Positions 23,802-31,878 of a stretch of 32,619 nt of DNA are shown piece by piece (position 1 is the stretch's first letter; every line of letters starts with the position of its first letter). The stretch is from the NCBI GenBank assembly GCA_005778035.1, contig SXKT01000012.1, positions 1 to 32,619 of the forward strand, written 5' to 3'. A model generated the notes under the pieces. It was not told the DNA's origin and ran no database searches. It saw only the letters and a program-made list of their open reading frames with translations. Origin of the DNA: Chloroflexota bacterium (lineage in GTDB: Bacteria > Chloroflexota > Anaerolineae > Anaerolineales > Villigracilaceae). Position numbers and translations under genes: made by a program.

Positions 23802-26255
23802 ATGATGGAAATTTTAAAATTGAGCGGGGCATGGCAATTTTGCCAGGCAGAAGAAAATGAATGGCACCCAGCCACGGTGCCGGGTGGTGTCCACACTGAT
23901 TTGCTGGCTTTGGGGTTGATCCCTGACCCATTTTTTGGGGATCATGAAAAATCGGTTGCCTGGGTTGCCAAAAAGGATTGGCAATATCAACGGGAATTTG
24001 AGATCAGTCCCCAAATGATTAACAACGCGGGCATGTTTCTTGTCTGTGATGGTTTGGATACGCTCGCGACTGTGGCCATTAACGGTAAAACAATTGGTGC
24101 AGCCGATAATATGTATCGGCAATATCGCTGGGATGTGAAAGAAAGCCTAAAAGTGGGCAAGAATCACATTTCGATAACCTTTCATTCGGCTGTAAATTAT
24201 ATTTCCGAAAAACAGGCTAATTTACCGCTTGCCGGGGTGCCGCAGGCGATCGCCGGGGGGCCACACCTCCGCAAGGCACCTTGTCAATTCGGCTGGGACT
24301 GGGGTCCCCAACTTCCACCGATCGGTATCTGGAAGGATATTCGGCTTGAATTTTCCGATGGTGCTCGAATTGAGCAAGTATGGTTGCGGCAAACGCATAG
24401 ATCAGGAACTGTGACCATTACAGGTGATGTACGGGTAGATGGTGATGTTGCGGGAAAAAATGTCAAACTCTTGGTCACCGGACCAGACGGCGCTGTATAC
24501 CAAAGCCTGGCTGCCGCGGGCACGACACTATCAGTTGAAGTGGACCAACCGAAGTTGTGGTGGCCCAACGGATACGGCCATCAACCTCTTTACGATGTAA
24601 AGGTCTCCCTGATAAATGGAGATGACTCTCTGGATGAAAAAAAATTACGCCTTGGACTCCGAACAGTTGAATTGCGCCAGCAGCCAGACCAATGGGGCAA
24701 GTCTTTTACTTTTGTGGTGAATGGCCAGCCGATCTTTGCAAAAGGAGCAAACTGGATCCCGGCAGATTCTTTCCCTACCCGTTTGAATCGTTCGTCGATC
24801 GAAAGATTATTGCGCTCAGCGGTAGAGGTTAACCAAAACATGCTGCGTGTTTGGGGCGGTGGTTTTTACGAAGAAGACGCCTTTTACGACCTGTGCGATG
24901 AACTCGGAATTTTGGTTTGGCAGGATTTTATCTTCTCCTGCAGTATCTACCCGTTAGGTGATGCGGCCTTTTTGGAGAATGTGCGAATTGAGGTTGAGCA
25001 AAACGTTGCCCGAATCCGACATCATGCCAGCCTGGCTTTGTGGTGCGGAAATAATGAGATGGAACAAGGATGGGTGGAATGGGGTTGGAATAAACCAGAG
25101 TTGGCTACATTAAAACAAGACTACCACAACTTTTTCCATTCTACTTTGGCGGGTTGGGTAAAGGAATTGGACCCCGACCATAGCTATTGGCCAAGCTCCC
25201 CATCTTCAGATACGCCCTTTGAAGATCCCAACGGCCAAAAACAGGGTGACGCCCATTATTGGGACGTTTGGCACGGCCGTAAGCCATTTACCGCTTATCG
25301 CAACCAATACCCCCGCTTTATGAGTGAATTTGGTTTTCAAGCTTTGCCGCCGATTGAGACCATCGCGATGTATGCGGAACCTAAAGACTGGAATATGACC
25401 TCGTACATTATGGACCAGCACCAAAAAAATGCCAGCGGCAACTCCTTGATGGTAGGGCAGATGTTGGATACGTTTAGGATGCCAAAAGATTTTGAATCGT
25501 TGGCTTACCTTAGCATGGTGTTGCAAGCTGAAGGGATTCGATATGGTGTTGAACATTGGCGCCGTTATCCTGAACGTGTTTCTGGAATTATTTATTGGCA
25601 GTTAAACGATTGCTGGCCTGTAGCCTCTTGGTCCAGCCTCGATTATTATGGCCGTTGGAAGGCTTTGCATTATTCGGCAAAACAGTTTTTCGCGCCTGTT
25701 TTGCTCTCCATAGAAGATGCACCACCCATTCAAAAGGTATTCATCACCAACGATACTGGTTCAGCCTGGAGTGGTTCGATGGACTGGAGGCTTGAGACCT
25801 TGGATGGCGAGTTGATTAGGCATGGAACTGAGATAGTGGCATGTTTGCCGTACAGTTGTGCCAAAATCGCTGAATTTGATTTCTCGGCTGAGGTGGATGA
25901 TTCCAGATCGCGGCAGACTGCCTTTATTGTGGATCTATATCAAAACGGCAATTTGGTCGCGACAAAAAGCGCCTATTTTCAGCCGACCAAACATGTAGAA
26001 CTGGAAGACCCAAATATCATTGCCAAAATTGATACAACAGGAAATTCTGTCTTGGTGGAATTAACCTCCAAGAGTTTGGCTCGTTTGGTTGAAGTCAAGT
26101 TCGCCGGGGTGGATGGTATATGGAGCGACAATTACTTTGACCTTCCCGCTAACAAACCAAAGATTGTAACCTTCAACCCCCAAGTGGCCATGAATTCGGA
26201 AAAAGCGAAACAATTATTGCAGGTACGATCCGTTTACAACAGTTTTGCGAATTGA
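23802..26255 (+). CDS. GH2 beta-mannosidase
   Basis: This enzyme hydrolyses terminal beta-mannosyl residues from manno-oligosaccharides. The 817-residue protein has no signal peptide, so it acts in the cytoplasm. The N-terminal GH2 sugar-binding domain begins LSGAWQF and contains CQFGWDWGPQLPPIGIW, typical of beta-mannosidases rather than beta-galactosidases. The catalytic acid/base is E419 in WCGNNEMEQGW and the nucleophile is E509 in FMSEFGFQALP. YWQLNDCWPVASWSSLDYYGRWKALHY also fits the family. The track starts at GTG 23793; ATG 23802 or 23805 is better placed after AGGTGA. It follows the ABC genes by 33 bp and ends just before the GH3 gene, supporting import and intracellular breakdown. 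Confidence 0.9.
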   Translation: MMEILKLSGAWQFCQAEENEWHPATVPGGVHTDLLALGLIPDPFFGDHEKSVAWVAKKDWQYQREFEISPQMINNAGMFLVCDGLDTLATVAINGKTIGAADNMYRQYRWDVKESLKVGKNHISITFHSAVNYISEKQANLPLAGVPQAIAGGPHLRKAPCQFGWDWGPQLPPIGIWKDIRLEFSDGARIEQVWLRQTHRSGTVTITGDVRVDGDVAGKNVKLLVTGPDGAVYQSLAAAGTTLSVEVDQPKLWWPNGYGHQPLYDVKVSLINGDDSLDEKKLRLGLRTVELRQQPDQWGKSFTFVVNGQPIFAKGANWIPADSFPTRLNRSSIERLLRSAVEVNQNMLRVWGGGFYEEDAFYDLCDELGILVWQDFIFSCSIYPLGDAAFLENVRIEVEQNVARIRHHASLALWCGNNEMEQGWVEWGWNKPELATLKQDYHNFFHSTLAGWVKELDPDHSYWPSSPSSDTPFEDPNGQKQGDAHYWDVWHGRKPFTAYRNQYPRFMSEFGFQALPPIETIAMYAEPKDWNMTSYIMDQHQKNASGNSLMVGQMLDTFRMPKDFESLAYLSMVLQAEGIRYGVEHWRRYPERVSGIIYWQLNDCWPVASWSSLDYYGRWKALHYSAKQFFAPVLLSIEDAPPIQKVFITNDTGSAWSGSMDWRLETLDGELIRHGTEIVACLPYSCAKIAEFDFSAEVDDSRSRQTAFIVDLYQNGNLVATKSAYFQPTKHVELEDPNIIAKIDTTGNSVLVELTSKSLARLVEVKFAGVDGIWSDNYFDLPANKPKIVTFNPQVAMNSEKAKQLLQVRSVYNSFAN

Positions 26256-26281
26256 CCATTTTGATGAAAGAGGAAAGCACA

Positions 26282-28591
26282 ATGAGTAAAAACTTGGCGG
26301 AACTGATCTCACAAATGACCTTGGAAGAAAAAGCCGGTTTGTGTACCGGCGCCAGTGCGTGGACGACAACACCCATAGAGCGGCTTGAAATCCCTGAATT
26401 GATCTGTTCTGATGGCCCGCATGGTGTCCGCCGGCAGCCGAATGTCCACGATATGGGAGCGAAGTCTCTCCCGGCTACCTGCTTCCCTACCGCTTCGTGC
26501 GTATCGGCCTCCTGGGATGTTGACTTGATCCACGAAATGGGCCAGGCTCTTGCGGAAGAGTGCATCGCGCTGGATGTCGATATGTTATTAGGCCCCGGCA
26601 CAAATATGAAAAGGTCTCCGCTGGGCGGCCGCAACTTTGAATACTTTTCAGAAGACCCGTACATGGCCGGTGAGATGGCTGCCAGTTTTATCAATGGTGT
26701 GCAATCACTTGGTGTTGGCACATCTCTAAAGCATTATGCCGCCAACAATCAAGAATTTCAACGGTTCAGTATCAGTGCCGAAGTGGACGAACGAACGCTG
26801 CGAGAGTTGTATTTGCCCGCTTTTGAGACTGCGGTAAAAAAATCGCAGCCTTGGTCTGTCATGTGCTCTTACAACAAAGTTAATGGCACTTTTGCCTCAG
26901 AGCATAAGGTTCTGCTTACCGACATACTAAAAAAAGAATGGGGATTTGAAGGCTTGGTAGTATCGGACTGGGGTGCGGTGCGTAACCGTGTTAAGGCGTT
27001 GCAAGCCGGTTTGGATTGGGAAATGCCCGGGCCTCAAGATCGGCGTGTACAAGCGGTCATTGAGGCGGTTCGTGCCGGAACTCTCGATGAATCGGTGTTG
27101 AATGAATCTGTGAGGAGGATTTTGCGCATAGTCTTTAAAGCGCAAGAAACACCCAAAACCGGAAAATTCGATATTGATGGACATCATGCCTTGGCTCAAA
27201 AGATCGCATCCGAAGGTATGGTTCTCTTGAAAAATGATGGAATTTTGCCATTAAAAGCTCCCCAGCATGTTGCTATCATTGGCAAAGCGGCAGAGCAAGC
27301 TCATTTCCAGGGTGGCGGAAGTTCGCATATTAATCCTACCAAGGTGGCTGTACCGTTTTCTGAGTTGCAATCACGCGGTGGGAATGCTGAATTTTCTTAT
27401 GCGGAAGGGTACCCTGCTGACAATAGCTTCCAACCGATGATGATCGATCAGGCGGTTGGCATAGCCCGGTCTGCTGATGTGGCGGTTTTATTCATTGCGT
27501 TACCTACATACAAAGAGTCTGAAGGGTACGACCGAAAAGATCTGGATCTTACCGACCAGCAAATCGCCTTGATCAAGGCGGTGAGCGCGGCCCAACCAAA
27601 ATGCGTGGTTGTGCTTAATAACGGATCTCCTGTAGTAATGAAGGAGTGGATAGACAGTGTACCAGCCGTATTGGAGGCTTATATGATGGGCCAGGCTGGC
27701 GGTGCTGCGGTGGCAGATGTATTGTATGGCAAGGTAAACCCGAGTGGAAAACTAACCGAGACATTCCCTCTGCGTTTGGAGGACACACCATCCTTTACCA
27801 ATTGGCCGGGTGAAACAGGCACGGTGCACTATGGCGAAGGGATGTTCATTGGTTACCGCCATTATGACAAACGAAAAATCCCGGTTCAGTTTCCTTTTGG
27901 GTTTGGCTTAAGCTACACCACCTTTGATTATGCTGACATAACGGTGTCTGCCAAGAATTTTAGGGACACCGATGGCCTTACCGTCACAGCCAGAATAACA
28001 AATACTGGCAAGGTTGCCGGCAAGGAAGTGGTGCAGTTATATGTGCGTGACAATGAAGCAAGTTTGGTGCGGCCTGAAAAAGAATTAAAAGGCTTTGCAA
28101 AAGTAAGCCTAAACCCAGGGGAAAGCAAGATCGTTCGTTTCAAGTTGGATTTCCGCAGTTTTGCCTTTTACCATGTAGAACACAAGCAATGGATCACTGA
28201 AGATGGTGAGTTTGAAATCCTGATCGCAGCATCAGCTACCGATATAAGGTTGTCAGAGACGGTTACTTTAAAATCCAGCCTGGTCTTGCCATGTATTTTG
28301 GATATTGAATCCACCATTAAGGAATGGTTGTCGGATCCCCGAGGCAAGATGGTAATAAACCCGATTTACCAGCAGATTGAAAACCATTCACGGGCTATGT
28401 TTTCTCAACAGGATAGGTACGGCGATAACAAACCCGACACCACCGACAACCTTGGTATGGGTGATGTGATGGAGATGATGAATGACATGCCTTTGGTCAG
28501 CGTGTTGATGTGGCAACAAGGTACCCTTACCATGCCAGCGGAGGATATGGTCGAAGGATTATTAATGCAAGCGAGGAATTTGGGAAAGTGA
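26282..28591 (+). CDS. GH3 beta-glucosidase
   Basis: This glycoside hydrolase removes terminal beta-linked sugars, most often glucose, from oligosaccharides. The ATG at 26282 has GAGG 8 nt upstream (769 residues); the earlier track start overlaps the GH2 stop. The (beta/alpha)8 domain contains SDGPHGVRRQ, KHYAANNQE and the nucleophile D229 in GLVVSDWGAV. The second domain has LLKNDGILPL and the ESEGYDRKDL motif (E412/E414) likely bearing the acid/base. A fibronectin-III-like domain (FGFGLSYTTF ... GEFEILI) follows, and the last 100 or so residues are an extension seen in some bacterial GH3 proteins without a defined role. No signal peptide and no PA14 insert were seen. Activity on mannose- or glucose-linked ends is inferred from the operon. 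Confidence 0.9.
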   Translation: MSKNLAELISQMTLEEKAGLCTGASAWTTTPIERLEIPELICSDGPHGVRRQPNVHDMGAKSLPATCFPTASCVSASWDVDLIHEMGQALAEECIALDVDMLLGPGTNMKRSPLGGRNFEYFSEDPYMAGEMAASFINGVQSLGVGTSLKHYAANNQEFQRFSISAEVDERTLRELYLPAFETAVKKSQPWSVMCSYNKVNGTFASEHKVLLTDILKKEWGFEGLVVSDWGAVRNRVKALQAGLDWEMPGPQDRRVQAVIEAVRAGTLDESVLNESVRRILRIVFKAQETPKTGKFDIDGHHALAQKIASEGMVLLKNDGILPLKAPQHVAIIGKAAEQAHFQGGGSSHINPTKVAVPFSELQSRGGNAEFSYAEGYPADNSFQPMMIDQAVGIARSADVAVLFIALPTYKESEGYDRKDLDLTDQQIALIKAVSAAQPKCVVVLNNGSPVVMKEWIDSVPAVLEAYMMGQAGGAAVADVLYGKVNPSGKLTETFPLRLEDTPSFTNWPGETGTVHYGEGMFIGYRHYDKRKIPVQFPFGFGLSYTTFDYADITVSAKNFRDTDGLTVTARITNTGKVAGKEVVQLYVRDNEASLVRPEKELKGFAKVSLNPGESKIVRFKLDFRSFAFYHVEHKQWITEDGEFEILIAASATDIRLSETVTLKSSLVLPCILDIESTIKEWLSDPRGKMVINPIYQQIENHSRAMFSQQDRYGDNKPDTTDNLGMGDVMEMMNDMPLVSVLMWQQGTLTMPAEDMVEGLLMQARNLGK

Positions 28592-28605
28592 ACCAAATTG
28601 GATGA

Positions 28606-28644
28606 AAAAATAGAGCCTTGGTTTATTCCCAAGGCTCTATTTTT
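28606..28644. terminator. Bidirectional terminator between convergent genes
   Basis: AAAAATAGAGCCTTGG and CCAAGGCTCTATTTTT form a perfect 16-bp stem with a 7-nt loop. The T-run on the + strand and the matching A-run upstream let it serve both the GH3 gene (+) and the gene ending at 28649 (-). Confidence 0.92.
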
Positions 28645-28648
28645 ATTG

Positions 28649-29500
28649 CTACCGATCGTACCGTAAACATTCTTCACAAACGCAATAGGGATCCGATGCA
28701 TTATGTTTGGTATTTGTCTTGCGTTTGGCAAACGCAGCTGCGCGGGCAGATTTCTTGGCAATGTGGGCTTCTTCTGTCTTGGATAGTTTAATAGGACCAA
28801 AGTCGCGCATTGGGTCTATGGGCAGACAATTTTCAGTGATATAAGTCGCCAACGTATCCAATTGTTCATCAACCAGATCTGCCAAATTTTGGATCTTGAT
28901 CACGACTGTGTCTGTATCCCATCCTGCGGAAAAAAACGCATGGCTGGTCATATTGTATCCGGTCAACAATTCCTCCACGGCGGTATCGTCATCATCGAAG
29001 GCGACCATGATCAATTTGGGTTTATATTGGTCAAGTGCTTCCCGCAAGAATTCAGAACGTAATTTGCCTGCCTTTTGGCGATATGTAGAATGGTCAAGGA
29101 ATTTGGGTAGTATGCTTGTTATCTGCTGCCTGAATTCCGGACCTTCAGGGATTGGATAAAAAGGTATCAGAAATGAATTGTGCTTGTCCGTGAATAATTT
29201 TTCTTTGGCTAATTTGGCCACTTCCGTGGCAGTCGGCTTTTTCCCCTCCAATAGCAGGTACAACTTGGCCAATGCGTTGCCTTGCCCCAGAAGGTTTTGT
29301 TGGTCAAACTTTTGCCAGGACATTCCAAGCACATCCAAGGCATCTTCCATGGAAACCAAGGAATCCAAGTTCAATCGTCGTTCCAATTCAGCAATTGAGC
29401 CATCGGATTCGTGGCCTACCAAAAACCATAGGTCTGATTCAGCCTGCCCATAACCAAAAAAGTTTAGCAGTTCGTACATTTCATCATCAGAAAATGCCAT
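28649..29500 (-). CDS. Uracil-DNA-glycosylase-like protein with a Cys-rich tail (tentative)
   Basis: I choose the ATG at 29500 (283 residues). It lies 8 bp after the upstream stop and has GGGAG in the end of that gene; the track's GTG overlaps that site. The N-terminus reads FFGYGQAESDLWFLVGHESDG and the middle FLIPFYPIPEGPEF. Downstream comes LDQYKPKLIMVAFDDDD. This order (a GYG..A.(I/L)WF.G.E motif, a LLPLP-like loop, a KP(K)(V/L)I(M/V)V strand) resembles a poorly characterised uracil-DNA-glycosylase-like family, so DNA or nucleotide binding is possible. Catalytic residues are not clear. The C-terminus is basic (KKSARAAAFAKRK) and ends in CVCEEC, which could bind metal. It is the last gene of a likely three-gene operon with MFS and P1 genes. 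Confidence 0.5.
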   Translation of the reverse strand: MAFSDDEMYELLNFFGYGQAESDLWFLVGHESDGSIAELERRLNLDSLVSMEDALDVLGMSWQKFDQQNLLGQGNALAKLYLLLEGKKPTATEVAKLAKEKLFTDKHNSFLIPFYPIPEGPEFRQQITSILPKFLDHSTYRQKAGKLRSEFLREALDQYKPKLIMVAFDDDDTAVEELLTGYNMTSHAFFSAGWDTDTVVIKIQNLADLVDEQLDTLATYITENCLPIDPMRDFGPIKLSKTEEAHIAKKSARAAAFAKRKTNTKHNASDPYCVCEECLRYDR

Positions 29501-29508
29501 TGCGTAGG

Positions 29509-30567
29509 TTACTCCCACTCTTTTTTGTCATTCATGCAAAACCCTTCCAAAGGGAGTGCCTGAATGCTGGTTCGAAATCCATTTACTGTAGTAGCCATAA
29601 ACAAAGAATTGAGGATCGCTTCTTCGGTTGCTTCGATCGCACCCAGAAACAATGGTGAAATAATATCGTTGCTCAATTCATCATACCGCGAAACCGCCAT
29701 TATGCGTTTCTCAGCTGTGCGAATGGTGTTGGGGTGGGTGGAAAATGCTATCGCATAATCGCCGCTACCATTGGAAAACGCCGCCCCTGTACGAGCCAAT
29801 CCCGCCATTGACCGCGCGGCCAACCTGTTTAAGTTCCGGTCTGAGACAGGCGCGTCTGTCGCCAGTATGATCATAACAGAGCCATCGGTGCGGGATGTAG
29901 GCGTGGTAGTGGCAGATCTTGGCTGCAAGGGTTGGTTGCCAACCCGTAATTGGCCACCGAAGTTGGATTGAACCAATACTCCAACCGTATAAGGGTTTCC
30001 ATCGATTTGGCACACACGGCTACTGGTTCCAATTCCACCTTTGTATCCAAAGGCGATCGTGCCACTACCTGCTCCAACACTTCCTTCTTCAACGCAGCCA
30101 CCATGCGCATTTTCTATCGCCTGAATAGCCATTGAGGTTGTGATGCTGAATTGGGTAATGTCATTAAGAATGCCGTCGTTAGTTTCGCCTACAATGGCAT
30201 TGATCGAGCGTATGTCGGATTCTTGGTTGGTTTTCAGAGTAAATTCAATGATGGCTTGCATCGCTGTTGGAACTGCCAAGGTGTTGGTGAGCAAAATGGG
30301 GGTTTCGACCTCACCCAATTCAGCCAGTTGGGTGCTACCGGCCAATTTGCCAAAACCATTAGCGATATGGATGCCAGCGGCAACTTTGTTATGGTAAAGC
30401 GATTTTGAATGTGGCAAAATGGCGGTTACACCAGTATGAATATGGCTGCCCTGGTGTAAGGTGATATGACCAACGGATACCCCTTCAACGTCTGTGATCG
30501 CATTCAAGGAGCCTGTTGGTAATATCCCAATTGGACCGATCAAATTGCGTGCCCGGGTGCGTTCCAT
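29509..30567 (-). CDS. P1/DmpA-family self-processing aminopeptidase
   Basis: This is an N-terminal nucleophile hydrolase of the S58 family. Members cleave themselves at a Gly-Ser bond and then remove N-terminal residues, including D- or beta-amino acids, from small peptides. The 352 residues match family length. The start ITDVEGVSVGHITL, the VAAGIHIANGFGKLAG region and VGAGSGTIAFGYKGGIGTSSR are typical. The predicted cleavage site is G229-S230 in RTDGSVMIILATDAPVSDRN, with Ser230 as the new N-terminal nucleophile. It lacks a signal peptide, so it is cytoplasmic. It begins 7 bp after the MFS gene stop, so peptide or amide uptake and cleavage could be linked, but this is inferred. Confidence 0.88.
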   Translation of the reverse strand: MERTRARNLIGPIGILPTGSLNAITDVEGVSVGHITLHQGSHIHTGVTAILPHSKSLYHNKVAAGIHIANGFGKLAGSTQLAELGEVETPILLTNTLAVPTAMQAIIEFTLKTNQESDIRSINAIVGETNDGILNDITQFSITTSMAIQAIENAHGGCVEEGSVGAGSGTIAFGYKGGIGTSSRVCQIDGNPYTVGVLVQSNFGGQLRVGNQPLQPRSATTTPTSRTDGSVMIILATDAPVSDRNLNRLAARSMAGLARTGAAFSNGSGDYAIAFSTHPNTIRTAEKRIMAVSRYDELSNDIISPLFLGAIEATEEAILNSLFMATTVNGFRTSIQALPLEGFCMNDKKEWE

Positions 30568-30574
30568 AACTAAC

Positions 30575-31798
30575 CTATGCCTTAGCAGGCTGAACGTTAA
30601 AAGATTTTAAGCGGGAAATTGCAAACAAAATGGCAGTGCTGGCAAGGCCCAAAGCCAAGCCGCCCCACCATATGGCAACGGGGCTTACCTGGTCGTGCAA
30701 GGTGCCACCAACCAGAGGAGCAAACGCGCGAGAAATTCCCCATGAAAGCCAATACAAGCTCATGTATCTGCCACGCAAGTCTACAGGAGCCATATCGGCG
30801 ATGTATTTGGTCGCGGTTGGAATCAAGATCAATTCTCCAATGGTCATGATCACCATGCTGAGCCAAAAACCCCAAAAGGAATTCATTACCGCAACCGAGC
30901 CGACACCAATCGCATAGGCAAACATCCCCAAAGCGATAGCAGATCGGGATTCCATTTTTTTAACCACCATAGTGACAGGATATTGGATGAACACGCACAT
31001 TAATGCATTTGTCATCGGAATCAGGCTGTATTGGGTCTCTTTGATACCAAAATATTTGTTGGTATACACGGCCAGTAACATCCACAATATCATTGGCGCC
31101 ATAATTCCGACGGTAAGGGTACCTAAAAATACCAGATATTTGTGGTTTCGGAGAACCAGTGCGTATCCTCGGGGTTGTTCGGCAGATGAGGCAGTGGATG
31201 TCGCGCGTTCGCTTTTTTGGAGGGTTTCGCGAGTGAACAACCAAAGGTAAAAGCCGTACAATGTCATGGCAATTGCAGCAATGATGAACCCAAGCTGATA
31301 AGAGCGAGCGACGATTAAACCACCGATGGCCGGGCCAATTGCAATGCCGGTGTTGTTAAACATCCGCAATATGGAATACGCTGATGAACGTTTTTCAGGC
31401 GGGATCATGTCCGCCATCATAGCATCGGAACCGACAGAATAGAGCGGCATTGCAGCACCGATGAGCGTCATGGGGACCAAAAAGGCCACATAACTGCCTG
31501 CCAAACCCATTAACAGGTAAGCAAACCCATGTGAAATTTGGGCAAATATCATTAGGTTGCGCCTGCCGAATCGGTCGGCAAAAAAACCACCCAATGGCGA
31601 GGCCCCCAAAGCGGTAAGAGAGCTGATGGTTATGATCGATGTGACCGTGGAGATCGGCATATCCAACGTTTGGCTAACGTAAATCAGTTGGAATGGCCAG
31701 ATCATACTTGAACCGGCAGAGCTGATCAATACACCAACAGTTACGATCCAAAATTGGCGGGGATATTCATGGAAGAGGTTGTGCAGTTTTTGGTACAA
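30575..31798 (-). CDS. Major facilitator superfamily transporter
   Basis: This is a membrane transporter of 407 residues with about 12 hydrophobic helices. The first cytoplasmic loop has motif A (GGFFADRFGRRNLM), and the N-half continues with DAMMADMIPPEKRSSAYSILRM and GIAIGPAIGGLIV, typical of multidrug-efflux-like MFS proteins. The C-half has the related GRYMSLYWLSWGISRAFAPLVGG. The substrate cannot be told from sequence. The start is TTG at 31798 and no clear ribosome site precedes it, so the first residues are uncertain. It is the first gene of a tight - strand set (MFS, P1 peptidase, glycosylase-like), and a terminator separates it from the upstream pnp gene. Confidence 0.85.
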   Translation of the reverse strand: MYQKLHNLFHEYPRQFWIVTVGVLISSAGSSMIWPFQLIYVSQTLDMPISTVTSIITISSLTALGASPLGGFFADRFGRRNLMIFAQISHGFAYLLMGLAGSYVAFLVPMTLIGAAMPLYSVGSDAMMADMIPPEKRSSAYSILRMFNNTGIAIGPAIGGLIVARSYQLGFIIAAIAMTLYGFYLWLFTRETLQKSERATSTASSAEQPRGYALVLRNHKYLVFLGTLTVGIMAPMILWMLLAVYTNKYFGIKETQYSLIPMTNALMCVFIQYPVTMVVKKMESRSAIALGMFAYAIGVGSVAVMNSFWGFWLSMVIMTIGELILIPTATKYIADMAPVDLRGRYMSLYWLSWGISRAFAPLVGGTLHDQVSPVAIWWGGLALGLASTAILFAISRLKSFNVQPAKA

Positions 31799-31826
31799 GG
31801 CAGGTTACCAGTGGTTATGAAAAAAC

Positions 31827-31850
31827 AAGGGCGGGTTTGAACCCGCCCTT
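31827..31850 (-). terminator. Intrinsic terminator of pnp
   Basis: AAGGGCGGGTT and AACCCGCCCTT form a perfect 11-bp stem with a 2-nt loop (as written; the end pairs probably open to a larger loop). On the - strand it is followed by GTTTTTT. It lies 28 bp after the pnp stop and before the MFS gene. Confidence 0.9.
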
Positions 31851-31878
31851 GCGTACTTGCTTGTTGGGTTCTTGTGGA

